Part shown: positions 9,080 through 18,331 of the stretch, piece after piece | Numbering within the stretch: position 1 is the stretch's first letter | How the letters are laid out: each line of letters opens with the position of its first letter | From: an uncultured Pseudomonadales bacterium | GTDB lineage: Bacteria; Pseudomonadota; Gammaproteobacteria; Pseudomonadales; Cellvibrionaceae | Direction: 5' to 3' | DNA: 64,000 bases | Assembly: GCA_947488935.1 (NCBI GenBank) | Contig: CANLBN010000002.1 | Coordinates: 124,001-188,000, forward strand | The notes under the pieces: generated by a model | What the model was told of the DNA's origin: nothing | What the model saw: only the letters and a program-made list of their open reading frames with translations | The model's database searches: none | Position numbers and translations under genes: made by a program

Positions 9080-10072
9080 ATGTTTAAATACTTATTGTTA
9101 ATCCTTTCTCTTTTACTAAACCACTATTCTATTGCCTCTGACTTAGATAACACGAGTACAAAAATAGTTGATACCTTTGAGTCTCTCTTTGGTGTCACTA
9201 AAGGCAAGCGTCGAAACCATACCAAGGGGTTTTGCTTTAGTGCTAACTTTTCTCCTGTAACGAGTAAGATAGAGGTCTATAGTAATAGCGCCTTGTTTCA
9301 ATTCCCTTCTAATGTCACCGGTCGTTTTTCGCATTCTGGCGGTAGTGACTTTGCCGCCGATAATATCCCTGCTGAATATGGTATGGGTTTATCCTTTTAT
9401 TTTGCTGCGGGCTCCAATGCTGTGTTGTCTAATTCTCAGCTTGCGTCGTTCAGGCATTTAATGGCGCTCAATACTCTGGACTTTTTTCCAGTATCTAATC
9501 CACAGTCTTTTGCTCAGTTTTTACAGGCAAGGTTAGAAGGCTCTACTGCCTTAGAAAATTTTAAGCAGGCAAATTCAGAGTTTCTACGCTTCTCACTGCA
9601 TCAAGATAAACAGCCAAAGTTGCTACAACCCTATGAGGGTCATATTTATAATAGTATTAATAGTTTTTACTTGGTTAATGATGCAGGTTTTAAAACCCCC
9701 GTACGTTTTAAATTCGTACCGACAAGTAATAGAAAGGTCGTTGTGCCTCCCAAAAATCAGTTTTTTTATGAAAATATTAAACGCAATCTAGACAAAGGGG
9801 CCGTTAGCTGGGATTTGTTGTTTGTCGTGGCTAATAAAGATGATGCGATTAATGATTCATCGATCCTGTGGGAAGGTAAGCACAAGACTATCAATGCTGG
9901 GCAGTTGACGATCACGTCAGTTAATACAGAGAGTGAGGGCCAGTGTGGTAGTATTAATTTTGATCCACTCGTACTCTCAAAGGGTGTCGAGCCATCTAAT
10001 GATCCTATGTTACTTACACGAAAAAAAGCCTATGCTATTTCGCAAAAAAGGCGACTAACCGATAAAAAATAA
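9080..10072 (+). CDS. Exported catalase-like haem protein
   Basis: 330-residue protein in the catalase-related peroxidase group. The start at 9080 gives a signal peptide ending near ASD at residues 18-20; a reading from 9029 adds 17 residues without a signal-like start. The distal-side region KRRNHTKGFCFSANFSP has the expected His. The C-terminal RKKAYAISQKRR carries the proximal Tyr that would ligate haem. ESEGQCGSINFDPLVL before it matches the family. It lacks the large C-terminal domain of true catalases. It is likely to be a periplasmic peroxidase; activity is inferred. Confidence 0.8.
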   Translation: MFKYLLLILSLLLNHYSIASDLDNTSTKIVDTFESLFGVTKGKRRNHTKGFCFSANFSPVTSKIEVYSNSALFQFPSNVTGRFSHSGGSDFAADNIPAEYGMGLSFYFAAGSNAVLSNSQLASFRHLMALNTLDFFPVSNPQSFAQFLQARLEGSTALENFKQANSEFLRFSLHQDKQPKLLQPYEGHIYNSINSFYLVNDAGFKTPVRFKFVPTSNRKVVVPPKNQFFYENIKRNLDKGAVSWDLLFVVANKDDAINDSSILWEGKHKTINAGQLTITSVNTESEGQCGSINFDPLVLSKGVEPSNDPMLLTRKKAYAISQKRRLTDKK

Positions 10073-10160
10073 CCTTAAGCGACTTAAGTTTTACTACAAT
10101 AAAAAACTAGTAGTACTCAATATGGAGAGCGAAGCTAGAGTTAGCAAGTACTGTTAGTTT

Positions 10161-11735
10161 TTATTCTATTGCCTTAATTGATTTCACAATGTTTATCCCC
10201 AATCTTTTTGAAAGTCTACTTAAGTTAGCCCTATCGATACCTAGCCTACGTGCTACTGCTGCGAGATTACCGTTTTCTTCCTGTATTAGGCGTGTAATCA
10301 ATTGTGTTTGAAAATTCTTTGTTACTTCGCGTAAATTAATGTCTGCTTCTTTTTCAATAGTCGTTTTTTGAGTTTGGTCTAATGGTGTTTGTGAGTTGTC
10401 AATATCACAATCGATACGGTTAATGCTGACAATTTTTTTGCCACGTTGTCTTGCCAAAGCTTTTAATGCCGCACGACTGACAATATGCTCTAATTCACGG
10501 ACGTTACCAGGCCAATGGTAAGACTCTAAATGACTGAGAGCATCTTGTGATATGTTTAATTGAGTAATGCCAAGCTTCCGGCTGGTTTGTTCAATAAAAT
10601 AACCACTCAATAGTTGTATATCACCTCGTCTATCTTTTAACTTTGGTACCTGAATGGGGTAGACGATTAAGCGGTGATAAAGGTCAGCTCTAAATTGCCC
10701 TATTTCTACTTCATGCTTTAGGTCGCGGTTAGTCGCAGCAATAATACGAACATCAACCAACTCAATGCTGTCTTGGCCAACAGCTTGAATTTCACCACTT
10801 TGTAATGCACGTAGCATTTTGCTTTGAGCCGCGAGTGGCAGCTCACCAATTTCGTCTAAAAACAGTGTGCCGCCATCGGCGAGCAAAAATTTACCCGCCC
10901 GTTTTTTGTCGGCACCGGTAAAGGCACCTTTAGCATGGCCAAATAACTCACTCTCTATAAGGCTTTCGGGTAGGGCGGCACAATTAACATATACCATAGG
11001 TCCATTATGGCGGCGTGATTTTTGGTGCAGTGTTCGTGCAACGAGCTCTTTACCGACACCTGTTTCACCTTCGACTAAAACCGTAAACTCCGAAGGCGCG
11101 GCTATGTCTATATCCTTTCGCAAATTTTCTATGGCTTGGCTCTCGCCAATGATTTCACCGCCATCTCTTTCTAGTGCTTCTATGGTGAGCTCTTCAACAA
11201 CTTGTTGCGAGTGTGCTGCTTGTTTTTCTAGCTGTTCTATTAATAGGGCATTGTTTAATGTTGCTGCCGCAATGGCAGAGATCAGTTGTAAAGTTTTCTC
11301 TGAAATGTCATCAAACACGTGAGGCGTGAGGCTATCAAGAGTTAATAAGCCAAGCAGTTTCTCATTAAAATACAGCGGTAAGCCCATACAAGCGTGTACG
11401 GGTAAGTTGTCTTCTGTGCCAACTAATAGCCCATCGTAGGGGTCGGGAAGCTCCGAATCTGCTGCGAATCTTGTGGGTGTGGTGGACTGACAGATAATAC
11501 TAAATCGAGGGTGGTCTTCAATATTAAAGCGCCTACCTAAGGTGTCTCGGCTTAATCCTTGTAGAGAGATGGGCTTAAGTATATCGCCATGATAAGAAAG
11601 CAATACAACGGCATCGCAAGCGATAATCTTTCTTACATTGTCCAGTAATCTATCGAATCTATCTTTTGTTGTGAGGCTACTGGCGAGGTCAACCGCTAGC
11701 CCGATAATCGCCGTAGAGGATATCTCCGTCATCAT
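10161..11735 (-). CDS. norR: Nitric oxide-sensing sigma-54 activator NorR
   Basis: 524-residue enhancer-binding protein. The order is an N-terminal GAF domain (about 20-165) that senses NO through a non-haem iron, a central AAA+ domain and a Fis-type helix-turn-helix at the C terminus. Visible motifs are the Walker A GETGVGKE (223-230) and the sigma-54-contact loop GAFTGA (270-275). In the GAF domain the DPYDGLL region (98-104) and Cys116 fit the positions of iron ligands known in E. coli NorR. It is divergent from hmp, its expected target, across a 237-base region holding NorR-type sites. Confidence 0.93.
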   Translation of the reverse strand: MMTEISSTAIIGLAVDLASSLTTKDRFDRLLDNVRKIIACDAVVLLSYHGDILKPISLQGLSRDTLGRRFNIEDHPRFSIICQSTTPTRFAADSELPDPYDGLLVGTEDNLPVHACMGLPLYFNEKLLGLLTLDSLTPHVFDDISEKTLQLISAIAAATLNNALLIEQLEKQAAHSQQVVEELTIEALERDGGEIIGESQAIENLRKDIDIAAPSEFTVLVEGETGVGKELVARTLHQKSRRHNGPMVYVNCAALPESLIESELFGHAKGAFTGADKKRAGKFLLADGGTLFLDEIGELPLAAQSKMLRALQSGEIQAVGQDSIELVDVRIIAATNRDLKHEVEIGQFRADLYHRLIVYPIQVPKLKDRRGDIQLLSGYFIEQTSRKLGITQLNISQDALSHLESYHWPGNVRELEHIVSRAALKALARQRGKKIVSINRIDCDIDNSQTPLDQTQKTTIEKEADINLREVTKNFQTQLITRLIQEENGNLAAVARRLGIDRANLSRLSKRLGINIVKSIKAIE

Positions 11736-11757
11736 AATCTTTTAAGGCCTTATTCGA

Positions 11758-11812
11758 GTCAAAATAACTAAATATAGTCAAAATGACAATTTATTTGTGT
11801 AGTCATTATGAC
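11758..11812. promoter_or_regulatory. Three NorR-type enhancer sites
   Basis: Three copies of the NorR core GT-N7-AC lie in a row: GTCAAAATAAC at 11758-11768, GTCAAAATGAC at 11777-11787 and GTCATTATGAC at 11802-11812. The last two are perfect GTCA-N3-TGAC palindromes. E. coli norVW also has three such sites. They lie just outside the norR start and about 55-110 bases upstream of the -24 element of hmp. Confidence 0.85.
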
Positions 11813-11866
11813 ACTTTTTGAGTAAGTATATGATGTAAATGATTGAAATGTAATAAAAAATGTTTC

Positions 11867-11882
11867 TGGTATGGAACATGCT
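11867..11882 (+). promoter_or_regulatory. Sigma-54 promoter of hmp
   Basis: The sequence TGGTATGGAACATGCT has the invariant GG at 11868-11869 and GC at 11880-11881 with exactly 10 bases between them. It departs from TGGCAC-N5-TTGC at two or three less conserved positions. The predicted start of transcription is about 11893, leaving an 80-base leader before hmp. Confidence 0.78.
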
Positions 11883-11972
11883 ATACAAGATGTATCGATG
11901 TACCAACAAAGTGGTATACCTGAGAACTTATTAGGTATTAATGAATATTAACTTTTTAGTTATGGAGTAAAC

Positions 11973-13154
11973 ATGCTAAGCGAACATCACATACAGGTTG
12001 TTAAAAGTACGATACCTTTATTAGAGAGTGCAGGCCCTGCAATAACAGCGCATTTTTATCAAAGAATGTTCGAGCATAACCCTGAGCTGCAACATATTTT
12101 CAACATGTCCAACCAAAAAAACGGACGGCAGGGTGTGGCATTATTTGAAGCTGTTGCAGCTTACGCTAAGAATATCGATAATCTTGCGGCGTTATCGCAA
12201 GCAGTAGAAAGAATCGCTCATAAGCACACCAGCTTTTCTATTCAGGCGCCTCAGTACGCAATCGTTGGGCATCACTTAATTGAAACATTGCGAGAGCTGG
12301 CTGCCGATGCATTTACTAAAGAGGTTGAAGAGGCGTGGACGCATGCCTATGAGTTTCTTGCGGGTATATTTATAAACCGAGAAAAAGAGTTGTACGAGCA
12401 AAGTGCGCAAAGTGCAGGTGGTTGGAATGGCACACGAAACTTTATAGTAAAAGCCAAAGCCAAAGAGTCTAGCCTTGTGACAAGCTTTATATTTGAGCCA
12501 GAAGATGGCGGTGATATTCTTGGGTTTTCTCCAGGTCAGTATCTCGGTGTAGAGCTAACACCTAATACATCGGATTACACAGAAATTAGGCAATACTCCT
12601 TATCTGATAACCCAAATAACAGCAGCTATAGGATATCGGTAAAGCGAGAGTTAGGAGAGTTTGCGGGTATTGTATCTAACTATTTGCACGATCATGTCAG
12701 TGTTGGCGATACTATTAAAGTGCATGCTCCTGCAGGTGACTTTTATTTTAATGATAAGCAAAAACCCGTGGTTTTAATCTCGGCAGGCGTAGGCATCACA
12801 CCTATGCAGTCGATGCTAGAGTATTTAAACGATACTCAATATAAACACACTGTTTTGTATTTACATGCCTGTCGTGATCAATCGGAACATTCCTTTGCCG
12901 ATAGGACTAATGCTATCGTTAACGAAAATAACTGGTCGCAAGCTATTTGGTACGAAGCTGGAGAAGCAGTACAAGAGCATATCAAAACGGGCTTTATGAA
13001 TATCTCCGAGGTGGCGCTTCCTATAAGCGATGGCGACTTTTATTTATGTGGCCCCGTTGGGTTTATGAAATTTATTAAAAGCCAACTGGTTGACTTAGGT
13101 GTATCGGAGGACCGTATTCTCTACGAAGTATTTGGGCCGCACAGTGATTTTTAA
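11973..13154 (+). CDS. hmp: Flavohaemoglobin, nitric oxide dioxygenase
   Basis: 393-residue cytoplasmic enzyme that oxidises NO to nitrate using O2 and NAD(P)H. The globin domain covers about residues 1-140, with proximal His85 (AHKHTSF) and distal Tyr29 (HFYQR). The FAD-binding segment RQYSLSDNP comes next, then the nucleotide-binding motif ISAGVGITPMQSML and the C-terminal LCGPVGFM and FGPH. Length and order are normal for the family. A sigma-54 promoter and NorR sites upstream indicate NO-dependent induction by the divergent norR. Confidence 0.96.
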   Translation: MLSEHHIQVVKSTIPLLESAGPAITAHFYQRMFEHNPELQHIFNMSNQKNGRQGVALFEAVAAYAKNIDNLAALSQAVERIAHKHTSFSIQAPQYAIVGHHLIETLRELAADAFTKEVEEAWTHAYEFLAGIFINREKELYEQSAQSAGGWNGTRNFIVKAKAKESSLVTSFIFEPEDGGDILGFSPGQYLGVELTPNTSDYTEIRQYSLSDNPNNSSYRISVKRELGEFAGIVSNYLHDHVSVGDTIKVHAPAGDFYFNDKQKPVVLISAGVGITPMQSMLEYLNDTQYKHTVLYLHACRDQSEHSFADRTNAIVNENNWSQAIWYEAGEAVQEHIKTGFMNISEVALPISDGDFYLCGPVGFMKFIKSQLVDLGVSEDRILYEVFGPHSDF

Positions 13155-13173
13155 CTGAGGGCCTCTAAAGTCC

Positions 13174-13219
13174 CATTGTAAAAAGAGTTATCTTTATTGA
13201 AAAAACTCTTTTTGCAATG
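13174..13219. terminator. Bidirectional terminator between hmp and the AsmA-like gene
   Basis: Long inverted repeat: CATTGTAAAAAGAGTT pairs with AACTCTTTTTGCAATG across a 14-base loop, with one internal mismatch. It lies between convergent genes and carries A/T-rich arms usable on both strands. Confidence 0.7.
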
Positions 13220-13231
13220 TAAGTACCCAAT

Positions 13232-15637
13232 TTAGTTAGGGTTAGGAGATAAAGGGGCAGGTTCTGAATCAGTTTTATTAGTAAAAGCATTATGCGCTAA
13301 TTTACAGGCATCACCGGATATTGCTTTGTCGGCTATACCACTTGCAATCAATGATAAACCTCCGGTTGAGACGGCAGCTCCAATTTGGAGTGCCGATTTT
13401 AAAGAGCCTTCTGCACTGACGCCTATGCTGGGTTTTGCTAAGGAGCCTTTAAGGGCAATAAATTTAGCCAGACTGGCAATATCTATCCCTACACCTGCGC
13501 GTGCTTTAGGATTAATGCCAAGGTTAATGCTTTCTTTTGCTAAATTAACATTGCCATCAGCGACTATCGTCATTTTTGATGTTTTAATTGCGATAGAGTC
13601 ATCGAATTTCATCTTGCCGTCTTTAATACTAGATTTAACCACGGCGCATTCTAGCTGAGTATTTTTAGCTTTTTTATAAAATGGGTTAATGGTATTGATT
13701 AAATTTAATAGTAAGTCCGAGCCAATTAATTCAAAAGAGTTATTGGCAATGATACCCTCTTGGCTAGATAATAAAAAATTACCTTGAAGCCCACTTGCCA
13801 ATGCCTGTGTGGAATTCCCTTGACTGCTAAGTGAGAAGTTAACATTTGTTTTGCCACCGGTGAATTCGTCCTTGGGTAACAATGCTAGCGATTCCAGTAG
13901 CAGGTTGTCGATAGATCCTTTAGTGGCTAATTGTAATTGCCCGTCATTATGTTTAATGCTTAGAGTAGTATCGACTTTTCCTTTAGCAAGTTGATCGATT
14001 TGGCTGTTTAGCGACAGTGTTTTATCTTGTAGCGAAAGTGAGCCATTTAACCCCTCTAGTAATACGCGATCGCCATAATAAATTTTGCCAACATTGAGTT
14101 GCCCTTTAGTACTTATAGTATCTAAGAAGCTGCTGTCGATAGGATCACTATTAAATAATTTATCGGCTTTCTTCGTTTGGGTTGTTTTTTCTTGTTCGGT
14201 CGTTGTACTGGAGTCAACCGGTATAAATATCTGGGTCGATTTAAGGTCAAAGTCAATCGCTTTTAACGCGGTGAGTGTTTGATCAAAAGCAATGCTGAAA
14301 TAACCCGTTAGATCAGACTTGCCCGCTGTGAGTGATAAGTTTGTGAGAGATAATTTTTGGTTGTCTAGTTGTATTTGAGATGTTGTAGCAAAGGGTAAAA
14401 AATCAGTGCTTTGTTGCTCCATGTTTTTTGCGGACGGGGACTTAGTGGTAAAAGGAAATCGCGTTAGAGAAATATCCGCTAAAATATTTTGCGCATCGAA
14501 GCCATTGAGATTAATAAGCCCGTCGAAAATGGCAGTATTATCTGCAAGCATTATTTTTGTTTTACCTTCTATATCTGCACCTGTCGTGGTGCTATTTAAA
14601 GTTTGCCATTGAGCATCAACCGTTAGTGGGCCTGCGAAGTGAAGATCATCATTTATATCGAGAGTTAATTGCCCTGATTGCTCATAGCCAATAATGAATT
14701 TTTTAGTGCTATTAGGCGTATTTTTCACGCGTAAATTCGCTACTAGATCAGAAACCTCTCCCTGTGACAGCCTGACTTTATCGACTTTTAATGTGAAGTC
14801 GAGTGGTGCAAATTGTTGTAAGGGAGACCAATCTATTGCTTTCTCTAATGTGTTAAGTGTTACCGATTCATTCGTAGAGGGAGCCGGCTCTGTAGAACTT
14901 ACAGCGGTTGTAGTGGCTGTGGTGTTGCTCTCGTTATGTTCATTTACACTGCTATTTTCAGAGGCTGCTGAGCTAAGTGCACGTATGTCCAGCTCGTTGA
15001 TATGTAGCAGCAGTTGTGGCTTTGAATTATTAGCAGCAATAGATGAGAACTGGCCTTTAATTGGGATGCTGGCATTGCTCTGTTGGTAATTTAGGTCAAA
15101 ATTAATGCCTGCTTGAGTATCATCAGTAGAGGTAAAAGACTCAAATTTAATAATATGTATTTGTGTATTATTAGAGGCATTAAGTTGAATGTCGCTAAGG
15201 GATATATTGGCTAGTTGTAATAGTTGATGAATATCTAAGGCTTCACTCGTATGTGCCTTTTTTTCTTTTTTCTTATTTGTATCGTCAGAGGGTAGGGACT
15301 GTGTTATCGGCTCGATGTGAATAATGCTATTTTCGATACTAGCAACACCCATATTTTTGTTGCCAAAAAATAGAGTGCTCCACTGACTGCTAAGTGATAG
15401 TTTTTCAGTGTTTAATAATTTAACACCCTGCTGATCGCGAACCACCAAACCACTGATGTTAATGGTTGGACTTAATAGAGATACGTCAATTTTTTCGGCA
15501 GAAATATCATAGGCATGAAAGCGTTGGCTAAATTCTATGAAAGAATGTGGGGATGCCTTTAGTAAGAGTAAGCTCGCTATAGGAATCAGTAATACGATAA
15601 CTGCAATGATAGCGAGTCGTTTTATCAGTTTGCGCAT
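13232..15637 (-). CDS. AsmA-family inner membrane protein
   Basis: 801-residue protein with one N-terminal membrane helix (about residues 7-27) and a very long periplasmic part built of repeated beta-strand motifs. This is the layout of AsmA/TamB-type bridge-like proteins involved in outer membrane lipid homeostasis. The C-terminal region (SAEGSLKSALQIGAAVSTGGLSLIASGIADK) resembles the AsmA C-terminal region. There is a low-complexity Ser/Thr stretch near residues 230-260. The specific paralogue cannot be named. Confidence 0.82.
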   Translation of the reverse strand: MRKLIKRLAIIAVIVLLIPIASLLLLKASPHSFIEFSQRFHAYDISAEKIDVSLLSPTINISGLVVRDQQGVKLLNTEKLSLSSQWSTLFFGNKNMGVASIENSIIHIEPITQSLPSDDTNKKKEKKAHTSEALDIHQLLQLANISLSDIQLNASNNTQIHIIKFESFTSTDDTQAGINFDLNYQQSNASIPIKGQFSSIAANNSKPQLLLHINELDIRALSSAASENSSVNEHNESNTTATTTAVSSTEPAPSTNESVTLNTLEKAIDWSPLQQFAPLDFTLKVDKVRLSQGEVSDLVANLRVKNTPNSTKKFIIGYEQSGQLTLDINDDLHFAGPLTVDAQWQTLNSTTTGADIEGKTKIMLADNTAIFDGLINLNGFDAQNILADISLTRFPFTTKSPSAKNMEQQSTDFLPFATTSQIQLDNQKLSLTNLSLTAGKSDLTGYFSIAFDQTLTALKAIDFDLKSTQIFIPVDSSTTTEQEKTTQTKKADKLFNSDPIDSSFLDTISTKGQLNVGKIYYGDRVLLEGLNGSLSLQDKTLSLNSQIDQLAKGKVDTTLSIKHNDGQLQLATKGSIDNLLLESLALLPKDEFTGGKTNVNFSLSSQGNSTQALASGLQGNFLLSSQEGIIANNSFELIGSDLLLNLINTINPFYKKAKNTQLECAVVKSSIKDGKMKFDDSIAIKTSKMTIVADGNVNLAKESINLGINPKARAGVGIDIASLAKFIALKGSLAKPSIGVSAEGSLKSALQIGAAVSTGGLSLIASGIADKAISGDACKLAHNAFTNKTDSEPAPLSPNPN

Positions 15638-15798
15638 GACTTAAATTCCTTTGTGTACTGATGAAATAATTAGTGATATATAATGAATTGCCTGTTAATT
15701 TTAGATCTGCACAAACCATTAAATATTTATCGAGGTTGACCAATGAGTAAATATTACTGTGCCACTTATTGGTCGTTCGATTCAGTGGGCTCTATCCA

Positions 15799-16350
15799 TT
15801 ATAGGGCCGTATTTAGAAGGTCTTTAGTGTTTATTACCTCACAAAATTCACCATGTAAACTGACAAGATGAACGTTGTGTATTTGATCAGCCGAATAATA
15901 AGTACCGTCTTCTCCTGTGCGATCAAATGTTGCCGTTGCATCTGAGACTAAGAAAACCTTAAACCCTAAATTGCCTGCCATGCGAGTTGATGTCGATACG
16001 CAGTGATCTGTTGTTAAGCCTGCGATAACTAAAGACTCAATATTATTGTCTCGAAGATGCTTTTCTAGCCCAGTGCCAATAAAAGCACTATTGACGGATT
16101 TTTGAAATACTTTTTCTTCTGGTAAAGGCATAGCAATGTCTTTAAATTGATTGCCGGGCTTGTCTTTACGTAAAGGGGAGTTCTCTTCGCTTGAGCAATG
16201 TTGAATATGAATAACGGGTAATGCCTTATTACGCCAGTGCTCAAGTAGCCGCGCTATATTATCTTCGGCGTCTACGTTATTTCTTGATCCCCAAACAGGC
16301 TCGTCGAAGGCTTTTTGAACATCGATAGAAAGTAGTGCGGGTTGCTTCAT
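15799..16350 (-). CDS. Isochorismatase-like cysteine hydrolase
   Basis: 183-residue hydrolase of the isochorismatase-like superfamily. The catalytic triad is visible as Asp10 (LLSIDVQKAF), Lys84 (FQKSVNSAF) and Cys117 (GLTTDHCVSTS). The family includes nicotinamidases and ureidoacrylate hydrolases, and the substrate is not evident here. Its start overlaps the end of the YehS-like gene by 4 bases, so it is translationally coupled and part of the DUF6172-YehS-hydrolase operon. Confidence 0.88.
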   Translation of the reverse strand: MKQPALLSIDVQKAFDEPVWGSRNNVDAEDNIARLLEHWRNKALPVIHIQHCSSEENSPLRKDKPGNQFKDIAMPLPEEKVFQKSVNSAFIGTGLEKHLRDNNIESLVIAGLTTDHCVSTSTRMAGNLGFKVFLVSDATATFDRTGEDGTYYSADQIHNVHLVSLHGEFCEVINTKDLLNTAL

Positions 16351-16817
16351 AGTGCTTGTTTTTTCCTATAGTGCTTTTCCATGCCATCAAGAATATTACG
16401 CAGCAATTGATCGAGGCAAAGTCGATAATTTTTATGGTCTGGGCGTCGAAACAAAGCGCTTAACTCGTGCTTACTAATAATAAAACCATTGAGCTTTAGT
16501 AGCTTGATAAGGTCATCTGCCTGTAAGTCTAAGGCAATTTTAAGCTTTCTTAGGATAATATTATTCGTTAAGGTTTTCTCTGGTTCAGGTATGCCGTCGT
16601 CCCTAGCACCTCTATTTTTTATAATAAGTCCATTTAAAAAGCGCGCCATTTTGTCATCGGGACATAATACAAAATCCGCCTCGCCATCGCGAGTAAGCCA
16701 CGTGGCTAGCTCACTTTTATTGGGCACATAGCCACCCATTTTAAATAGAGACAGCATACGTTGATCGCTAAACTTAAACATATAGCGGATTCGGCGCAAA
16801 ATATCGTTATTGTCGAT
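16347..16817 (-). CDS. DUF1456 (YehS family) protein, apparent AUC start
   Basis: Small protein with two DUF1456 repeats, matching E. coli YehS (segments FLNGLIIKNRG, NNIILRKLKIAL and RRPDHKNYRLCLDQLLR). Family members begin about seven residues before the first possible TTG start at 16799. In frame, the only codons between that TTG and the upstream stop are non-ATG. An AAGGAG ribosome site sits seven bases before an ATC at 16815-16817, giving I-D-N-N-D-I-L-R-R-I-R-Y, which aligns with the YehS start. The stop of the upstream gene ends two bases before this ATC. The function of the family is not established. Confidence 0.8.
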   Translation of the reverse strand: MDNNDILRRIRYMFKFSDQRMLSLFKMGGYVPNKSELATWLTRDGEADFVLCPDDKMARFLNGLIIKNRGARDDGIPEPEKTLTNNIILRKLKIALDLQADDLIKLLKLNGFIISKHELSALFRRPDHKNYRLCLDQLLRNILDGMEKHYRKKQAL

Positions 16818-16819
16818 GG

Positions 16820-17122
16820 CTATTCTCCTTTTGTCTCTGGGTTATCACCGGTTACTATAGCCTTTGGTGTAATCTCTACATAAATCGTCATAATATTGTT
16901 TGCAACGAGATCGTCAATACTCTTGGTGAGTGACGATAAGTTGACTGTAACCGCACTTTCTTCTGATTGGCCAAACTTGCAATCAAACCCCCAATAAGTA
17001 GCGCCAGAGGGCAGAGGCTTTTTGCGCTCTTTTTTGAGAAACTTTTTAATGTCGTGCTTTACTGAGTCTACGACTCGCGGCACTTTAATTTTAGGGTGGT
17101 CAAGTTTAAAGGTCTTTTTCAT
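16820..17122 (-). CDS. DUF6172-type conserved protein
   Basis: 100-residue cytosolic protein recognised by its conserved N terminus (FKLDHPKIKVPRVVDSVKH) followed by a basic stretch, KKFLKKERKKPLP, and then WGFDCKFGQ. It fits the DUF6172 family, of unknown function. It is first in a three-gene operon with the YehS-family protein and the cysteine hydrolase. Its AAAGGAGAATAG 3' end contains the ribosome site of the next gene. Confidence 0.75.
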   Translation of the reverse strand: MKKTFKLDHPKIKVPRVVDSVKHDIKKFLKKERKKPLPSGATYWGFDCKFGQSEESAVTVNLSSLTKSIDDLVANNIMTIYVEITPKAIVTGDNPETKGE

Positions 17123-17327
17123 TGTGGTCCTACTGAAATGGGCAACTGCTGGGGTGCCAAGAAATGGTTAATGGCGTGCAGTGTAATAGTTATAGAAAGA
17201 TACTACCATGACTTTGGAGCAAGCATTATGGCTGTATGCGTGATATTAGCTTTGAGAGTAAACCTTTAGGCCTAAATATGCCTTTTTAGCGGGTTTGTAA
17301 TAGCCATGGGCCACTAAGCTATTTTAC

Positions 17328-18233
17328 TTATAGGTGTCTCTGGCCTTTTTTAATAAAGCTCCACGCAATAAAACGACTTGTTTTTTGCCCCTGAGCCATA
17401 TCGGTTATTTGAATGTCAGCGACCTTCGCTTTTTCTAAGAGTTTGCACAGTGGTTTGAGGTTGTCTTTTTTCGATACCAGCGAGCTAAACCACAGGCATT
17501 GCTCGGCAAATTCCATACTTTGTTCGATCATATTCGCAATAAACGTTATCTCTCCACCCAAGCACCAAAGCTCGGCATTTTGGCCACCAAAGTTGAGCTT
17601 TTTTGAAGGCCCTTTACCGAGGTTTTTCCACTTGCGCTGAGTGCCTTTATTAGCCGCCTCGATAGAGGCATGAAACGGTGGGTTGCACAGCGTGAGATGA
17701 AAGGCATCTGTAGGGGTAATAATGCCCCTAAAAATATTCTCTCGCTGTTTTTGTAGCCGGAGATTTATTTTCAATTTATTAAATTGGCAGATCTGCTTAG
17801 CGACATTGATGGCGGTAGGGTCTATGTCGACGCCGGTAAAGTGCCAACCGTATTCGCTTTGACCCGTGAGGGGATATACCAAATTGGCGCCGGTACCTAT
17901 GTCTAGTACTTTAATATTGCGCCCACGAGGAATTTCCTGGTTATTGTCGCGGCCGAGTAAGTCCGCCAAATAGTGAATATAGTCGACGCGGCCAGGAATA
18001 GGGGGGCACAGGTAATTGGCTGGGATATCCCAAAAATTAATATCGTAATAGGCTTTTAGCAGAGCTTGGTTGAGTGCCCGAACTGCCTGCTCGTTGTGAA
18101 AATTAATGGTTGTTTGGCCGGCTGGGCCACGGTGAGTAAAGGCCTTAAGCGTAGGGGAGTGCTCTACTAGGCGAGCAAAGTCGTAACCCCCTCGGTGTTG
18201 GTTGCGAGGATGCAACTGGGTATTGTTAGCCAT
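17328..18233 (-). CDS. rlmF: 23S rRNA (adenine(1618)-N6)-methyltransferase RlmF
   Basis: SAM-dependent N6-adenine methyltransferase of 23S rRNA. The N terminus QLHPRNQHRGGYDFARL is the family signature. Motif I is LDIGTGANLVYPL and the catalytic motif is LCNPPFHAS. I use the ATG at 18233 (301 residues), because family proteins start just before HPRN; a GTG at 18275 would add 14 residues. No strong ribosome site is seen for either. It is a single gene, transcribed leftward. Confidence 0.93.
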   Translation of the reverse strand: MANNTQLHPRNQHRGGYDFARLVEHSPTLKAFTHRGPAGQTTINFHNEQAVRALNQALLKAYYDINFWDIPANYLCPPIPGRVDYIHYLADLLGRDNNQEIPRGRNIKVLDIGTGANLVYPLTGQSEYGWHFTGVDIDPTAINVAKQICQFNKLKINLRLQKQRENIFRGIITPTDAFHLTLCNPPFHASIEAANKGTQRKWKNLGKGPSKKLNFGGQNAELWCLGGEITFIANMIEQSMEFAEQCLWFSSLVSKKDNLKPLCKLLEKAKVADIQITDMAQGQKTSRFIAWSFIKKGQRHL

Positions 18234-18331
18234 GATTAGGTTTTTATTAAACGGGATCTTTATTAAAACGGGCACTGGATGTAGTCGAGCTACCCATTTA
18301 TCTCAAATGCTTAATGTTAATTAGTTATTTT

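Noticed and set aside
14694..15089. 131-codon plus-strand frame inside the AsmA-like gene
   Set aside because: Antisense to a Ser/Thr-rich coding stretch, low complexity, no start signal.
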